DNA of 64,000 nt from PALSA-607 sp963737705. Lineage in GTDB: Bacteria; Actinomycetota; Actinomycetes; Acidothermales; Acidothermaceae. The stretch lies in contig CAVTTP010000006.1 in assembly GCA_963737705.1 (NCBI GenBank), positions 248,001 to 312,000 of the forward strand, written 5' to 3'. Under the pieces are notes generated by a model. The model was given only the letters and a program-made list of their open reading frames with translations. It was not told where the DNA came from and ran no database searches. The translations under genes were made by a program, and so were the position numbers. The first letter of the stretch is position 1; each line of letters begins with the position of its first letter. This document shows positions 1-9,103 of this stretch, piece after piece.

Positions 1-84
1 TCGACCGCACCAGCAGCTAACGGCGGCAGCGCGCCCGGCACCATCGTCGAACTCGGCTGCGCGTCAAGCCCGCCGGCCGTCTAA
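1..84 (+). CDS. C-terminal end of an unknown protein (truncated by the window edge)
   Basis: The first 27 codons read open in frame 1 and stop at TAA (82-84). The residues are Ala/Ser/Pro/Gly-rich with one Cys near the end (ELGCASSPPAV). This composition resembles the low-complexity tails of exported proteins, but there is too little to name a family. It is supported by the strong hairpin that starts 14 nt after the stop and by the convergent gene on the other strand. Reading frame assignment is an inference from the open frame and the terminator. Confidence 0.45.
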   Translation, partial: STAPAANGGSAPGTIVELGCASSPPAV

Positions 85-97
85 GGCGTCGAGATCC

Positions 98-137
98 AGG
101 GGCCGGTGCATCCCGACAGTTCGGGACACCGGCCCCT
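98..137. terminator. bidirectional hairpin terminator between convergent genes
   Basis: AGGGGCCGGTG (98-108) pairs perfectly with CACCGGCCCCT (127-137). The inner stem TCCCGA (111-116) / TCGGGA (121-126) continues it, with only two bases unpaired. It lies between the + strand stop at 84 and the - strand stop at 182-184, so it can serve both genes. No T-tract follows, as is usual in high-GC actinobacteria. Confidence 0.75.
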
Positions 138-181
138 CGGATTCTCTCGCTCGGTGTTGGTGTACAGCGGTCGGACGGCGG

Positions 182-2063
182 TTAGCGGCCGAGCGCTGTA
201 CTGAATTCGGTCTGCGCTGCTGTCGATACGGCGCTCGCGCCGCCGAACACCAAGGCGCGAGTGACGCCCGCCTCCGCCGCCGTCAGGTATGTCGCAACAG
301 TTGACGGCAACGTGTTGGGATCGGTGAGCAGCAAGGGTCCACCGACACGTGCCAGGTAGGCGGCCGCTGGCAACGCGTCAGCGAACGTCACACCGCTCGC
401 CAACCCGACGTTCGTCGGCGCCGCAAAGAACCGCTGCGCAACAAGGGCTGCGGTCGCATATCGATCAGTTCCAGAAATGGCGGACGCCGAGGGGTCGGCC
501 GTCGCTGCCGGGCCTCCGACTGCGTATGTGGTGCCGGGATGCGCTGCCAGGTATGCGGTCGTCACAGCGGGCATAGTCGTGCCGTTCGTCAGCAGGATGG
601 CGCCGACAACATGCGAAGCAGCCGGGCCTGCGGCGAGAGCATCTGCATAGTTCGCGGCAGTCGCCAAGAACACGGTGCTCGGCGAACCCATCGCGCTGGC
701 CACCGCAACCGCGGTGGCGTAACGGTCAGCACCACTGATGCGTACGAACGGATAGCCCATGGCAGACAGCTGTGTTGCGATGCTGGGCGGAATCGCATTC
801 GTGCCACCGAGCAAGTACACCGTCTTCCCCGGCGCCAGAACGCGAGTGATTTCCGCTGCGGTTGACGCAGGCAACGCAGCACCCGACGTGTAAAGCAGGG
901 GTGCATTCTTCGACGCCGCGAAGGGAGCGCCAACCAACGCATCGGGATAGGTATCCGACCGCGCGAGCACCACGGCGTCCGCCCCGCCTGTGTCGTAAGC
1001 AGCACTCGAGATCGCGGCCGCAGTGCCGAAGCGGTCGACCCCAGCACGGCGAGACACGACCGGCTTGGAGTTCGGACATCTGATCGGCCGCCACCCATAC
1101 GGTGTGGGTAGTTGGATCGACGGCGATGCCGTTCGCGCCGCCGCCTGTAGCCGAGACGGTTACCGAGCGGATGACCGCATTGTCGGTCGCATCGATAACA
1201 GTGACCGCACTTGGCACGGTTTGGAAGAACGACGTGTCAGGGTCGCTGACGTAGAGAAGGCCGGCGCTTGAGTCAACCGCAAGCGACGTCGGCGTCGCGC
1301 CTACCGGGATCGTCGCCGTGACCTTGTCCGTGGTCCCGTTAATGACTGACACCACGCCGTTCGTGTCGTCCGATACGTAGACCGAGTGCGTCTGCGGGTC
1401 GATCGCAATCGCCTGAGGGGACGCACTGACCTTGACCACCACAACCGACCGCAGAGTCGTGCTGTTGTAGACAGTCACCACGCCGGTAGCAGGGTTGCTG
1501 ACGTACAAGCGCTGGATGGATGAATCGACTGCAACTCCGGCTCCGCCGAAGGTGACCGGAGGTCCCGACGTGGTGATGAGTCTGCCTTTCTCATCGAGCA
1601 CCATCGGAAGCGCCAGGACACGATGGTTGAACGTATCGACGGCGAGTCCGCCGAGCGACAAGAACGGTCCGGGAACGGTGGTAAGAATCGCGTTCGTCGT
1701 GGTATCGACAATCGATATCGAGACGGTCTCCTTCGACGTGGTGCGATCGTCACCAATGATGAACAAACGATGAGCTGCCGGGTCGATGGCCATTGAGCTT
1801 GGCGTATAGGGCACGGTGATGGTGGCGAGCGTTGACCCTGTAAGCCCGTCGAGCACGACAACCGTTTGGTTCGGCGCGCCCGCGACGTACACCCGATGTG
1901 ACTCGGGGTCGACAGCCACAACCCATGCGTTCGGGACGCCGGTTGGCTGCGTCACGTTATAGGCGGGCAGCGGCGTATCAGCCGAGGCGGCGGACGGCAA
2001 TGCAACTGCAGCGGAGGCTAGTGCCCCGACAATCACGAATCGCATTGCCCGTCTGATCGGCAT
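182..2063 (-). pseudogene. secreted YVTN-propeller / CWB2 cell-surface protein, frameshifted
   Basis: The ATG at 2063 has a Shine-Dalgarno AAGGTGG four bases upstream. The first frame gives a Sec signal peptide (about residues 1-29) and a YVTN/YncE-type beta-propeller of repeated strands such as IDPQTHSVYVSD. Near 1062 the frame breaks. The neighbouring frame continues with three cell-wall-binding repeat 2 (PF04122) units containing DRYATA and LLGGTNAIP motifs, ending at 182. Alignment with the intact paralogue at 4347-6254, which reads ELDPVVSRRAG across this point, shows that one extra C in CTCCAAG explains the break. CWB2 repeats hold proteins non-covalently to the cell wall. Function of the propeller is unknown. 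It may be a true pseudogene or an indel error in the sequence. Confidence 0.75.
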
Positions 2064-2094
2064 GCGTCCACCTTGTCAGACCCCGTGACAACTC

Positions 2095-4263
2095 TCAGCC
2101 GTTTCGCTGCGTGGTCGTGGGCCTGTTGATCGTGCCATCGAACTCAACGTGCGGGAACGGGATCGGAACCGCGAGCAGGTTCTCGATCGCCTCGGGAGCA
2201 ACTGGCCTCGACATCAAGAAACCCTGCCCGAGGTGACATCCAAGCGCCCGCAGCTGGGCAAGCTCAGCCGGCAGTTCAATGCCCTCGGGAATGATCTCCA
2301 GCTCGAGGTGGTGAGCCAACCCGATGATGCCCTCCAACAGCGGGTTACGGGTGTCCGGCGAAGTACCCGCGACGAACGAGCGGTCAATCTTCAGGAAGTC
2401 AACCGGTAGCTGTCGCAGATAGCCGACCGACGAGAAGCCGGTCCCGAAGTCGTCGAGCGCGATCCGCACCCCCGCGGCACGCAGCGTGTTGAGTACTTCG
2501 GTCGCGCCGCCGTTCGGGTCAGCGAGAACCGACTCGGTCACCTCGACCACGATGCTCGACGGATCGACAGCGGCCGCCTGCAAGATCGAGCGGATCGTCG
2601 TCGCATAGCTCGGTGCTTCTAGTTGACACACGGAGACGTTGACAGACATCCACAACGCGCCGCGTCCGTAGCGGCGCTGCCAGCTGTGCAGTTGGTGTGC
2701 CGCGTTTTCCAGCACCCAGGCGCCGATAGGCAGGATCGCACCGGTCTCCTCCGCGAGCTCGATGAAGGACGACGGAGGCAACAGGCCGCGGGTCGGGTGC
2801 TGCCAGCGCACCAGCGCTTCAAGCCCGACGAGCTCGCCCGTGTTGAGCTCCACCACTGGCTGGTACTCCAGGACGAGTTCGTCGCGAGCAGCAGCAACCG
2901 CGAGTTCATCCTTGAGCTGTTGATGGGCGACAGCCGCGTCGTCCAATCCGGCGTCGTATTGCTCGACACGATTCTTGCCGCGTCCCTTCGCCGCGTACAT
3001 CGCGACGTCCGCCTCGCGCACCCAGCCCTCGATGGTTGAGCTGCTGTGGCGCAGGGCGAGTCCAACGCTTGCTCCGACATGAACCTCACGCGTGCCGATG
3101 TGCACTGTCTGCGCCAGCGTGACAACAACGCGTTGGGCCAACCTCAGTGCATCGGCTGGGTCGTCAAGGTCGGTAAGCAGCAGCGCGAACTCGTCGCCGC
3201 CGAGGCGGGCAACAACATCGGTCGCCCGAACAATCGCACGTAGCCGGCCAGCCACCACGCGCAGGAGTTCATCGCCCGCGGCGTGACCCAAGCTGTCGTT
3301 GACATCCTTGAAGTCGTCGAGGTCGATGAACAGCAGCGCCTGCCACCGTTGCGGGCTGTCCGGTTCGGCCAGCATGGTGGTGAGCTTGGCGTAAAAGGCA
3401 GCCCGATTCGCGAGACCGCTCAACGAGTCGGTATTTGCTTCCTCGGTCAAAGTCCGTTGGCTGCCGGCGATCGCGTCGGCCATCGCATTGAAGCTCGACG
3501 CAAGTTCGCCGAGCTCGTCAGCACGGCCGACGGCAACGCGATGGTCAACGTCGCCGCGGGCTAACCGATTCGCCGAGTCACGCAACATGCTGACCGGTCG
3601 AAGAACCTCATTCGACAACTGGTGGGCCAAGCGCAGCGCGAGAGCAATCGCCAGGAATTCGAGGATGATCAGCGCGGCCACACCCTCGCGGTCGAGTTGC
3701 GACGCTTGAGCGAGGTCTTCGCGGATCGCAGCGCGATTCGCCGTACCCGCTTGATCCAGCAGACTCAACACCACCGGCGTCTGCGCCGCCACAGCGTTGC
3801 CGCGAGCGGTCAAGTCGGTCGGATGATCAGCGGTTCCGCCCGAGGCGACAAGCGCATTCCATTTCACCAGTGATGCGGCGAGCAGGCTGCGCGCACCGGC
3901 AGACTTCATCGTCAGAAGGTCGGTTGCGTAGTCGGCGTCGATTGCCGTGAACGCAGCATGTTGCTGATCCTGCTGCGCCACGGTGGACGGGCTTGCAAAG
4001 ATGATCACGCCTGCGACGATTTCGTTACGCAAGTCAGCGCTCGATGTTGTTTCCTGCTCGATCGCGACCGCCGAGCCACGAAAGCTGTCGACGATGAGTT
4101 GAATGGCCACAACGCTGGCCGTGCCGCTGAGCATCACGACTGCCGCCAGCAGCGCGAAGGCCCGGCGCCACCGTGAGCGCAAGCTCCGGACACCGCGCGA
4201 ACGCCGACGCACGGAGGAATGGAAAAACGAGGAGACAGTGCCGGGAGTCTGGGACACATCCAT
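2095..4263 (-). CDS. membrane-bound GGDEF-EAL cyclic-di-GMP enzyme with HAMP domain
   Basis: This 722-residue protein has two membrane helices (about 35-57 and 194-215) enclosing an extracytoplasmic sensor segment. A HAMP-like linker follows (to about 265), then a GGDEF diguanylate cyclase domain and an EAL phosphodiesterase domain. The cyclase signature GGDEF is intact at 355-359. The allosteric inhibition site RATD lies exactly five residues before it. The EAL motif is at about 482-484 and the DDFGTG catalytic loop is present, so both activities look possible. It lies between two paralogous CWB2 surface protein genes on the same strand, 31 bp from the first. Its output may therefore concern the cell surface, but that is inference. 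What the periplasmic sensor detects is not visible. Confidence 0.93.
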   Translation of the reverse strand: MDVSQTPGTVSSFFHSSVRRRSRGVRSLRSRWRRAFALLAAVVMLSGTASVVAIQLIVDSFRGSAVAIEQETTSSADLRNEIVAGVIIFASPSTVAQQDQQHAAFTAIDADYATDLLTMKSAGARSLLAASLVKWNALVASGGTADHPTDLTARGNAVAAQTPVVLSLLDQAGTANRAAIREDLAQASQLDREGVAALIILEFLAIALALRLAHQLSNEVLRPVSMLRDSANRLARGDVDHRVAVGRADELGELASSFNAMADAIAGSQRTLTEEANTDSLSGLANRAAFYAKLTTMLAEPDSPQRWQALLFIDLDDFKDVNDSLGHAAGDELLRVVAGRLRAIVRATDVVARLGGDEFALLLTDLDDPADALRLAQRVVVTLAQTVHIGTREVHVGASVGLALRHSSSTIEGWVREADVAMYAAKGRGKNRVEQYDAGLDDAAVAHQQLKDELAVAAARDELVLEYQPVVELNTGELVGLEALVRWQHPTRGLLPPSSFIELAEETGAILPIGAWVLENAAHQLHSWQRRYGRGALWMSVNVSVCQLEAPSYATTIRSILQAAAVDPSSIVVEVTESVLADPNGGATEVLNTLRAAGVRIALDDFGTGFSSVGYLRQLPVDFLKIDRSFVAGTSPDTRNPLLEGIIGLAHHLELEIIPEGIELPAELAQLRALGCHLGQGFLMSRPVAPEAIENLLAVPIPFPHVEFDGTINRPTTTQRNG

Positions 4264-4346
4264 ATGGGCCGTATCGGCCTTATCGCGAAGTGATCAGAGG
4301 ATCGCAGGTCCCGGTTTGGCGGGACTAAGGTCTGCCACGGACCTGG

Positions 4347-6254
4347 TTACCGGCCGAATGCCGCACTGAACTGCGCCTGTGCCACGAGAGACACGGCACT
4401 CGGCCCACCGAACACCAGGCCATGCGTAATACCGGTCTGCGCAGCAGTCAGGTAGTCAGACGCAGTTGACGGCAACGCACTCGGGTCGGTGAGCAGCAAC
4501 GGGCCGCCCACACGCGCCATGTAGGCGGCTGCCGGTAGCGCGTCAGCGAACGTCGTGCCGCTTGCCAACCCGACGACCGTCGGCGCGGCAAAGAACTGCT
4601 GCGCAACAAGAGTTGCGGTGTCGTAGCGGTCAGTGCCAGAAATGGCGGACGCCGATTGGTCGGCCGCCGCTGCCGGTCCGCCGACTGCGTACGTGGTGCC
4701 GGGATGCGCTGCCAGGTAGGCACTTGTCGCCGGCGGGATGGCGGTGCCGTCAGTGAGCAAGATCGCTCCGGTCGCGTGCGCCGCTGCCGGGCCAGCTGCA
4801 AGAGCGTCGGCATAGTTCGTGGCCGTAGCAAGGAAGACGACGCTCGGGTCGCCCATGGCGTCGGCTACCGCAACTGCCGTCGCGTAACGGTCGGCGCCGC
4901 TGAGTCGACTCACCACGTAACCCATGTGGGTCAACTGGGTGGCGATACTGGCAGGGATCGCACTCACGCCACCGAGCAAGTACACCGTCTTCCCCGGCGC
5001 CAGGACACGAGTGATTTCCGCTGCGGTTGATGCCGGCAACGCGGCACCCGACGTGTAAAGCAGGGGCGCGTTCTTGGCAGCCGCGAAGGGAGCACCGACC
5101 AACGCATCGGGATAGGTGTCCGACCGCGCGAGCACCACGGCGTCCGCCCCGCCTGTGTCGTAAGCAGCACCCGAAATTGCGGTAGCGGTGCCGAAACGGT
5201 CGGTGCCTGCACGCCGAGAGACAACAGGGTCAAGTTCCGTCAGCTGGCTGGCTGCGAGCCAGACCGAGTGAGTGGTGGCGTCGACGGCAAGTCCGACTCC
5301 GGTCTCGGTTGTGCCGGTGACGGGCACCGAGTAGAGAACGTTGTTCTGTGTGGCGTCGAGCACCGTCACCGTTCCGGCCGGAAGGGGACCCGATTCGACG
5401 AGCACGTTCGGCACGGTGCTCACGTACACGAGGCCCGCAGTCGGGTCGACCACGACCCCGTCTGCGGCAGCGACAGGAATACTGGCGGTGACAGCGTCGG
5501 TCGTTGCGTTGATGACCGACACCACACCGTTGCCTTGGTCGGATACGTACACCGCGTGGGTAGCAGCATCGACGGCGAGTGCGACGGGGTTCGGGCTGAC
5601 CTTGACGTCCGCGACCCACTTGTAGGTTGTGCTGTTGTACACCGTGACGGTTCCTGCATAAACGTTCGCGACATACAACCGTTGGATCGTGGGATCCACT
5701 GCGAATGCGTCGGTTCTGCCGAGCGGTGGCGTGCTCGGCAGGCTCTTACCCGTTTCGTCGAAGACGGCCGGAAGCGCGAAAACGCGATGATTCACCGTGT
5801 CTACCGCGAGCTGCTGCTGCGTACCGTCCGCCGGCACGGTCACGGTATTGATGATGGTGTTCGTCGTTGTATCGACCACCGACAATGAGATGGTGGCGTT
5901 GGTGCGGACAGTACTGCGAGCTGTCGCCGAGCCAAGGATGAACAGTCGGTGCGTCGCCGGATCGATCGCAATCGCATAGAGAACGTACGGCACGGTGATC
6001 GTCGCGAGCACTGACTGCGTGAGTCCGTCGACGACGGCAACGGAGTTGTCCGACCGGGTCGCGACGTACACCCGATGCGTCGTCGAGTCGATCGCAACAG
6101 CAGATGCATTCGGGACGCCGGCGGGCTGCGTGACGTTGTAGGACGGCAGCGCCGAATCGGCTGAGGCGACGGACGGCAGGGCCACCGCAACGGCAGCTAT
6201 GACCGCCACTATCGCGAACCGGGTCGCCGAACCAACCACCGCGAAGGACGCCAC
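4347..6254 (-). CDS. secreted YVTN-propeller / CWB2 cell-surface protein
   Basis: This is the intact paralogue of the broken gene at 182-2063. I choose the GTG at 6254 because GGAGG lies five bases upstream; the open frame continues to a GTG at 6311 without a good ribosome site. The protein (about 635 residues) starts with a Sec signal peptide ending near PSVASADS. It continues with a YVTN-type beta-propeller of roughly seven blades (VAIDSTTHRVYVA type repeats) and ends with three CWB2 repeats (PF04122) carrying TDRFGTA, DRYATA and DRYDTA signatures. It is exported and probably wall-attached. Long nearly identical DNA stretches are shared with the first copy, especially the region encoding the first CWB2 repeat. 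Confidence 0.9.
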   Translation of the reverse strand: MASFAVVGSATRFAIVAVIAAVAVALPSVASADSALPSYNVTQPAGVPNASAVAIDSTTHRVYVATRSDNSVAVVDGLTQSVLATITVPYVLYAIAIDPATHRLFILGSATARSTVRTNATISLSVVDTTTNTIINTVTVPADGTQQQLAVDTVNHRVFALPAVFDETGKSLPSTPPLGRTDAFAVDPTIQRLYVANVYAGTVTVYNSTTYKWVADVKVSPNPVALAVDAATHAVYVSDQGNGVVSVINATTDAVTASIPVAAADGVVVDPTAGLVYVSTVPNVLVESGPLPAGTVTVLDATQNNVLYSVPVTGTTETGVGLAVDATTHSVWLAASQLTELDPVVSRRAGTDRFGTATAISGAAYDTGGADAVVLARSDTYPDALVGAPFAAAKNAPLLYTSGAALPASTAAEITRVLAPGKTVYLLGGVSAIPASIATQLTHMGYVVSRLSGADRYATAVAVADAMGDPSVVFLATATNYADALAAGPAAAHATGAILLTDGTAIPPATSAYLAAHPGTTYAVGGPAAAADQSASAISGTDRYDTATLVAQQFFAAPTVVGLASGTTFADALPAAAYMARVGGPLLLTDPSALPSTASDYLTAAQTGITHGLVFGGPSAVSLVAQAQFSAAFGR

Positions 6255-6329
6255 GAATACCTCCGAGCTGAGCCAAACGTTAGGTGAGCCCACTGTAGGT
6301 GGCGCGGCCACATCTGAGGGTCAGCAAGC

Positions 6330-6995
6330 TCAGCGATGCAGCGTGATGTCCCTGCGCGGTAGGCCGCGCGAGAGCGCCGCAAAGTGGCGATCCCCGTGGC
6401 TCCAAGTCGTATCGACCCGAAGGCCCACGGGCTCCGCATATCCCCGCAAGGCGTCGATTCCGACTTCGGCCCAAGGAAAGTGTGGTCCAAGCGTCTTTCG
6501 TCCGTCCGCGAACTGAACGAGACCGCGCCGATCGACGTCGGAGGTGGCGTGAGTTTCGACGAGCAGGCGACCACGCGGCTCGAGTAGGTCGCGGGCTTTA
6601 TCGAGGAGCCGTGCGACGTTACCGCCGATACCGATGTTGCCGTCGAGAAGAAGCGCCGTCCGCCACTCGCCGCTACCCGGAGGCAGACGCAGTACGTCCG
6701 CACGAACGGCGTCGACGCCACCCGACTGCGCAATCGCAACAGCGCGCTCCGAAATGTCGATGCCGACGGCTGCTATGCCGCGGAAAGCGAGCGCTCGCAG
6801 GATCCGACCCGGCCCGCAGCCGATGTCGAGCACCGGGCCGACGCAGTGGTCAAGGATCGTCCCATCGCTAGCATCCGCACGCGCCAGCCAACGCGGCACG
6901 TCGAGTTTTATCCACGAGCCATTGTGCCGGCGAAGGCTCAACGGACCACCGTGCTCGAGCGCCTGCTCGTACGGAGCCAACGCACCCGGCATCAT
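6330..6995 (-). CDS. class I SAM-dependent methyltransferase
   Basis: The start is ATG at 6995, overlapping the TGA of the upstream gene in an ATGA junction; the longer open frame to 7037 lies inside that gene. The 221-residue protein has the SAM-binding glycine loop LDIGCGPGR followed by the acidic GIDIS motif, typical of the class I Rossmann fold. It is the last gene of a three-gene operon with GT2 and DUF2064 transferases (four-base overlaps throughout). That context suggests it methylates a lipid or glycan intermediate of the same pathway. The substrate cannot be told from sequence. Confidence 0.88.
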   Translation of the reverse strand: MMPGALAPYEQALEHGGPLSLRRHNGSWIKLDVPRWLARADASDGTILDHCVGPVLDIGCGPGRILRALAFRGIAAVGIDISERAVAIAQSGGVDAVRADVLRLPPGSGEWRTALLLDGNIGIGGNVARLLDKARDLLEPRGRLLVETHATSDVDRRGLVQFADGRKTLGPHFPWAEVGIDALRGYAEPVGLRVDTTWSHGDRHFAALSRGLPRRDITLHR

Positions 6996-7633
6996 GCGAT
7001 CTCCCCGAGCGCAACGGGTACCAGCTCGGCATAGCATGCGGCGAAACGGGTGTGCGGATCCATCTGCGCCACCTGCTCGGCGTCGGCCGGCGTATCAACG
7101 TCGACTAGCGCATCGAGCATTTGGACTCGTAATCCCAGCGAGTAAAGGCGTTCCAACTGCATTCGGCCGGTGCGCTCGGTCGACATCGGCACACCCTCGA
7201 TGGCCAACCGGCCCCTACGCGCATCGGCGAAACCAATGGTCCAGTACCCGCCGTCCTCCGTAAGACCGAGGCAGCAGTCATAGCGGTCAGGATCGAACGC
7301 GGTCACCTGAGCTGGGCGCAACTGCGGCGTGTCCATGCCGATCAACTGAGCGGAGCCAGTACCCGCGCTATCGAATGCCCTGCACAGGCGTAGATCCAGG
7401 TCACCGTTGCATTGGGCCGCCAGCGTCCAGCCAGTGCGCAGCCAGTCTGTTGAGTCGCCCTCGAAAGCCAACACCCGCTGCCCCGCCGGCACCTGACCTG
7501 CGACATCGAGCGTGTCACTGAGGGCAGCCGCTGCTAGCTCAGCACTCTCGGAAGCACTGAAAGTGGCCATCAGGCGCGTCTTTACGCGCCCCGGCACCGG
7601 TTGTTTCGCAAGCACGATCAGTGTGTCGATCAC
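6992..7633 (-). CDS. DUF2064 / TIGR04282-type glycosyltransferase-like protein
   Basis: The 213-residue protein opens with LIVLAKQPVPGRVKTRL. This is the nucleotide-binding signature of the TIGR04282/DUF2064 family, a GT-A-like fold related to nucleotidyl- and glycosyltransferases. The expected IGMDTPQL motif and the LGLTEDGGYW segment are both present. Family members occur next to GT2 enzymes in many bacteria, and some act in arsenosugar biosynthesis. Here no arsenic genes are nearby, so the substrate is open. It overlaps the GT2 gene upstream by 4 bp and the methyltransferase downstream by 4 bp, so the three are almost certainly co-translated. Confidence 0.88.
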   Translation of the reverse strand: MIDTLIVLAKQPVPGRVKTRLMATFSASESAELAAAALSDTLDVAGQVPAGQRVLAFEGDSTDWLRTGWTLAAQCNGDLDLRLCRAFDSAGTGSAQLIGMDTPQLRPAQVTAFDPDRYDCCLGLTEDGGYWTIGFADARRGRLAIEGVPMSTERTGRMQLERLYSLGLRVQMLDALVDVDTPADAEQVAQMDPHTRFAACYAELVPVALGEIA

Positions 7634-8277
7634 CGCAGAATCCGGCTCATGTCGCGGACCGCCTGGATGCTGCCGCGAACTGTGCCGGTCACCTTCGAGT
7701 CCCCGATCCGGGGAAGATACGCCACGTCAACTTGTTCAACACGCCAACCCGCTGCGGCCGCGAGCACGAGGGTTTCGACCGGGTATCCGGAGCGGTTGTC
7801 GACCTGGCCCAGGCCGATCAGAGCCGTTCGGCGTGCCATCCGAATTGGTCCCATGTCGGTGATTCGCAAACCAGTCCGCTTCCGGATTCGTCTCGCAAGC
7901 TCACGATTGGCGAGCCGAGCGTGAAGTGACCATGCTTCGCGCGACACGGGACGGCGACGGCCAACCACGAGATCAGCTCCCGCCTCGAGTAGCGCGAGCA
8001 TCTTCATTGCCTCCCCCGGGTCGATGGTGGCATCGCAATCACAGATGACCACATACTCCGATGTCGCTGCGGCTAATCCAGCCTGGCAAGCGGAGCCGTA
8101 ACCCCTTCGTAAGCATTCGACGACCTCGGCGCGCATCGATCGCGCTACCGTCGCTGAGTCATCAGTTGATCCGTTGTCCACCACGATTGCGCGTGCCTGG
8201 GTGGGAATTCGTGGCAGAACCCATTTCAGCGCAGCCGCCTCATTGAGGCACGGCAAGACGATGTCGATCAACGGCAT
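7630..8277 (-). CDS. family 2 glycosyltransferase (polyprenyl-phosphate sugar transferase-like)
   Basis: This 215-residue GT-A enzyme begins IDIVLPCLNEAAALKWVL. It has the VVDNGSTDDSA nucleotide loop, a CDCDATIDPG metal-binding DxD-like segment and a catalytic VVGRRRP region. It resembles the dolichyl/undecaprenyl-phosphate hexosyltransferases that load sugars onto lipid carriers. It has no membrane helices. It is the first gene of the operon running to 6330. Upstream, on the other strand, is a lipoprotein gene starting at 8393, so the 115-bp gap holds divergent promoters. Confidence 0.9.
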   Translation of the reverse strand: MPLIDIVLPCLNEAAALKWVLPRIPTQARAIVVDNGSTDDSATVARSMRAEVVECLRRGYGSACQAGLAAATSEYVVICDCDATIDPGEAMKMLALLEAGADLVVGRRRPVSREAWSLHARLANRELARRIRKRTGLRITDMGPIRMARRTALIGLGQVDNRSGYPVETLVLAAAAGWRVEQVDVAYLPRIGDSKVTGTVRGSIQAVRDMSRILR

Positions 8278-8392
8278 CGCGTCACCCTACTTGTCATGCA
8301 ACGAGCGCCTTGAGTGTGATCGAGGGAATCCGTTTGGCACTTGCGGTGCGAACACACCTCGAGATCGACTTGAAAACAATCATGGAGGCGCA

Positions 8393-9016
8393 ATGCCAAG
8401 GAACATGAAAGCAGTGATGGCCGGGCTGGTCGCCACCGTGGCAGCGGTAAGTCTTACAAGCTGTAGCTCTTCGCACAAGCCCGTTGCCACAATCGCCACA
8501 CTCAGTGGCAACACAACGTCAGTCGCACTCGACAGCGGATTTGTCGCGGCGCTTACAACGCTGAAGTTGACGCCAGGTCTCGTCGGCACGGCAACGATGA
8601 CCGGCACCACAGTGACATTCCCCATTACTGGCGGCCACGTCACCGTCTACAAGAAGGGTGCCGTCAAGCCTTACGTCCAGGGCGAGCTCGACCACGCTGG
8701 CAGCGGACTGTCGCTGACGTCGGGTAGCACGAAGGTTGAACTGGAGAACTTCGTCATTAACCCTGGCAAGAACTCGGTACTCACCGGTGACGTACTCGTC
8801 AACGGTCAGTCCGCCGCGAAGGGTGCGCCGCTGTTCAACCTCGATGGCAGCACGTTGCAACCGATCACCATCACGAACGGTGTCGCGGATCTCACCGGCA
8901 CCCGCGTGCTGATGTCGGCAACCGCAGCTGGCTTGCTCGACAAGACGTTCAACACCACTGCCGTCAAGGCCGGGTTGTTGGTGGGCGTCGCAACAATCAA
9001 GGCTACTGGCAGCTGA
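8393..9016 (+). CDS. secreted lipoprotein of unknown function
   Basis: The start at 8393 has GGAGG four bases upstream; the open frame extends further upstream but only over the divergent gene. The 207-residue protein has a lipoprotein signal peptide with lipobox SLTSC (lipidated Cys about 24). The mature part is rich in Gly, Thr and Val with regular beta-strand patterns (GGHVTVY, GELDHAGSGLSLTSG, NFVINPGKNSVLTGDV, NLDGSTL). This suggests a beta-sandwich, and there is faint likeness to HtaA-type secreted domains. I do not recognise the family with confidence. It stands alone between two glycan operons and ends at a strong hairpin. Confidence 0.8.
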   Translation: MPRNMKAVMAGLVATVAAVSLTSCSSSHKPVATIATLSGNTTSVALDSGFVAALTTLKLTPGLVGTATMTGTTVTFPITGGHVTVYKKGAVKPYVQGELDHAGSGLSLTSGSTKVELENFVINPGKNSVLTGDVLVNGQSAAKGAPLFNLDGSTLQPITITNGVADLTGTRVLMSATAAGLLDKTFNTTAVKAGLLVGVATIKATGS

Positions 9017-9032
9017 CGGATTGAGCTCTGAA

Positions 9033-9065
9033 ACGGCCGCCGTCGACACACTTGGCGGCGGCCGT
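9033..9065 (+). terminator. hairpin terminator after the lipoprotein gene
   Basis: ACGGCCGCCG (9033-9042) pairs perfectly with CGGCGGCCGT (9056-9065) around a 13-nt loop, 16 nt after the stop at 9016. No long T-run follows. Confidence 0.7.
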
Positions 9066-9103
9066 CTCGCATTGATCCACGAACGCCCGAGGCGAGGACT
9101 GCG

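Noticed and set aside
589..1098. Other-frame open frames inside the CWB2 and GGDEF genes
   Set aside because: They are Arg/Ser/Pro-rich shadows typical of high-GC DNA, without conserved motifs.
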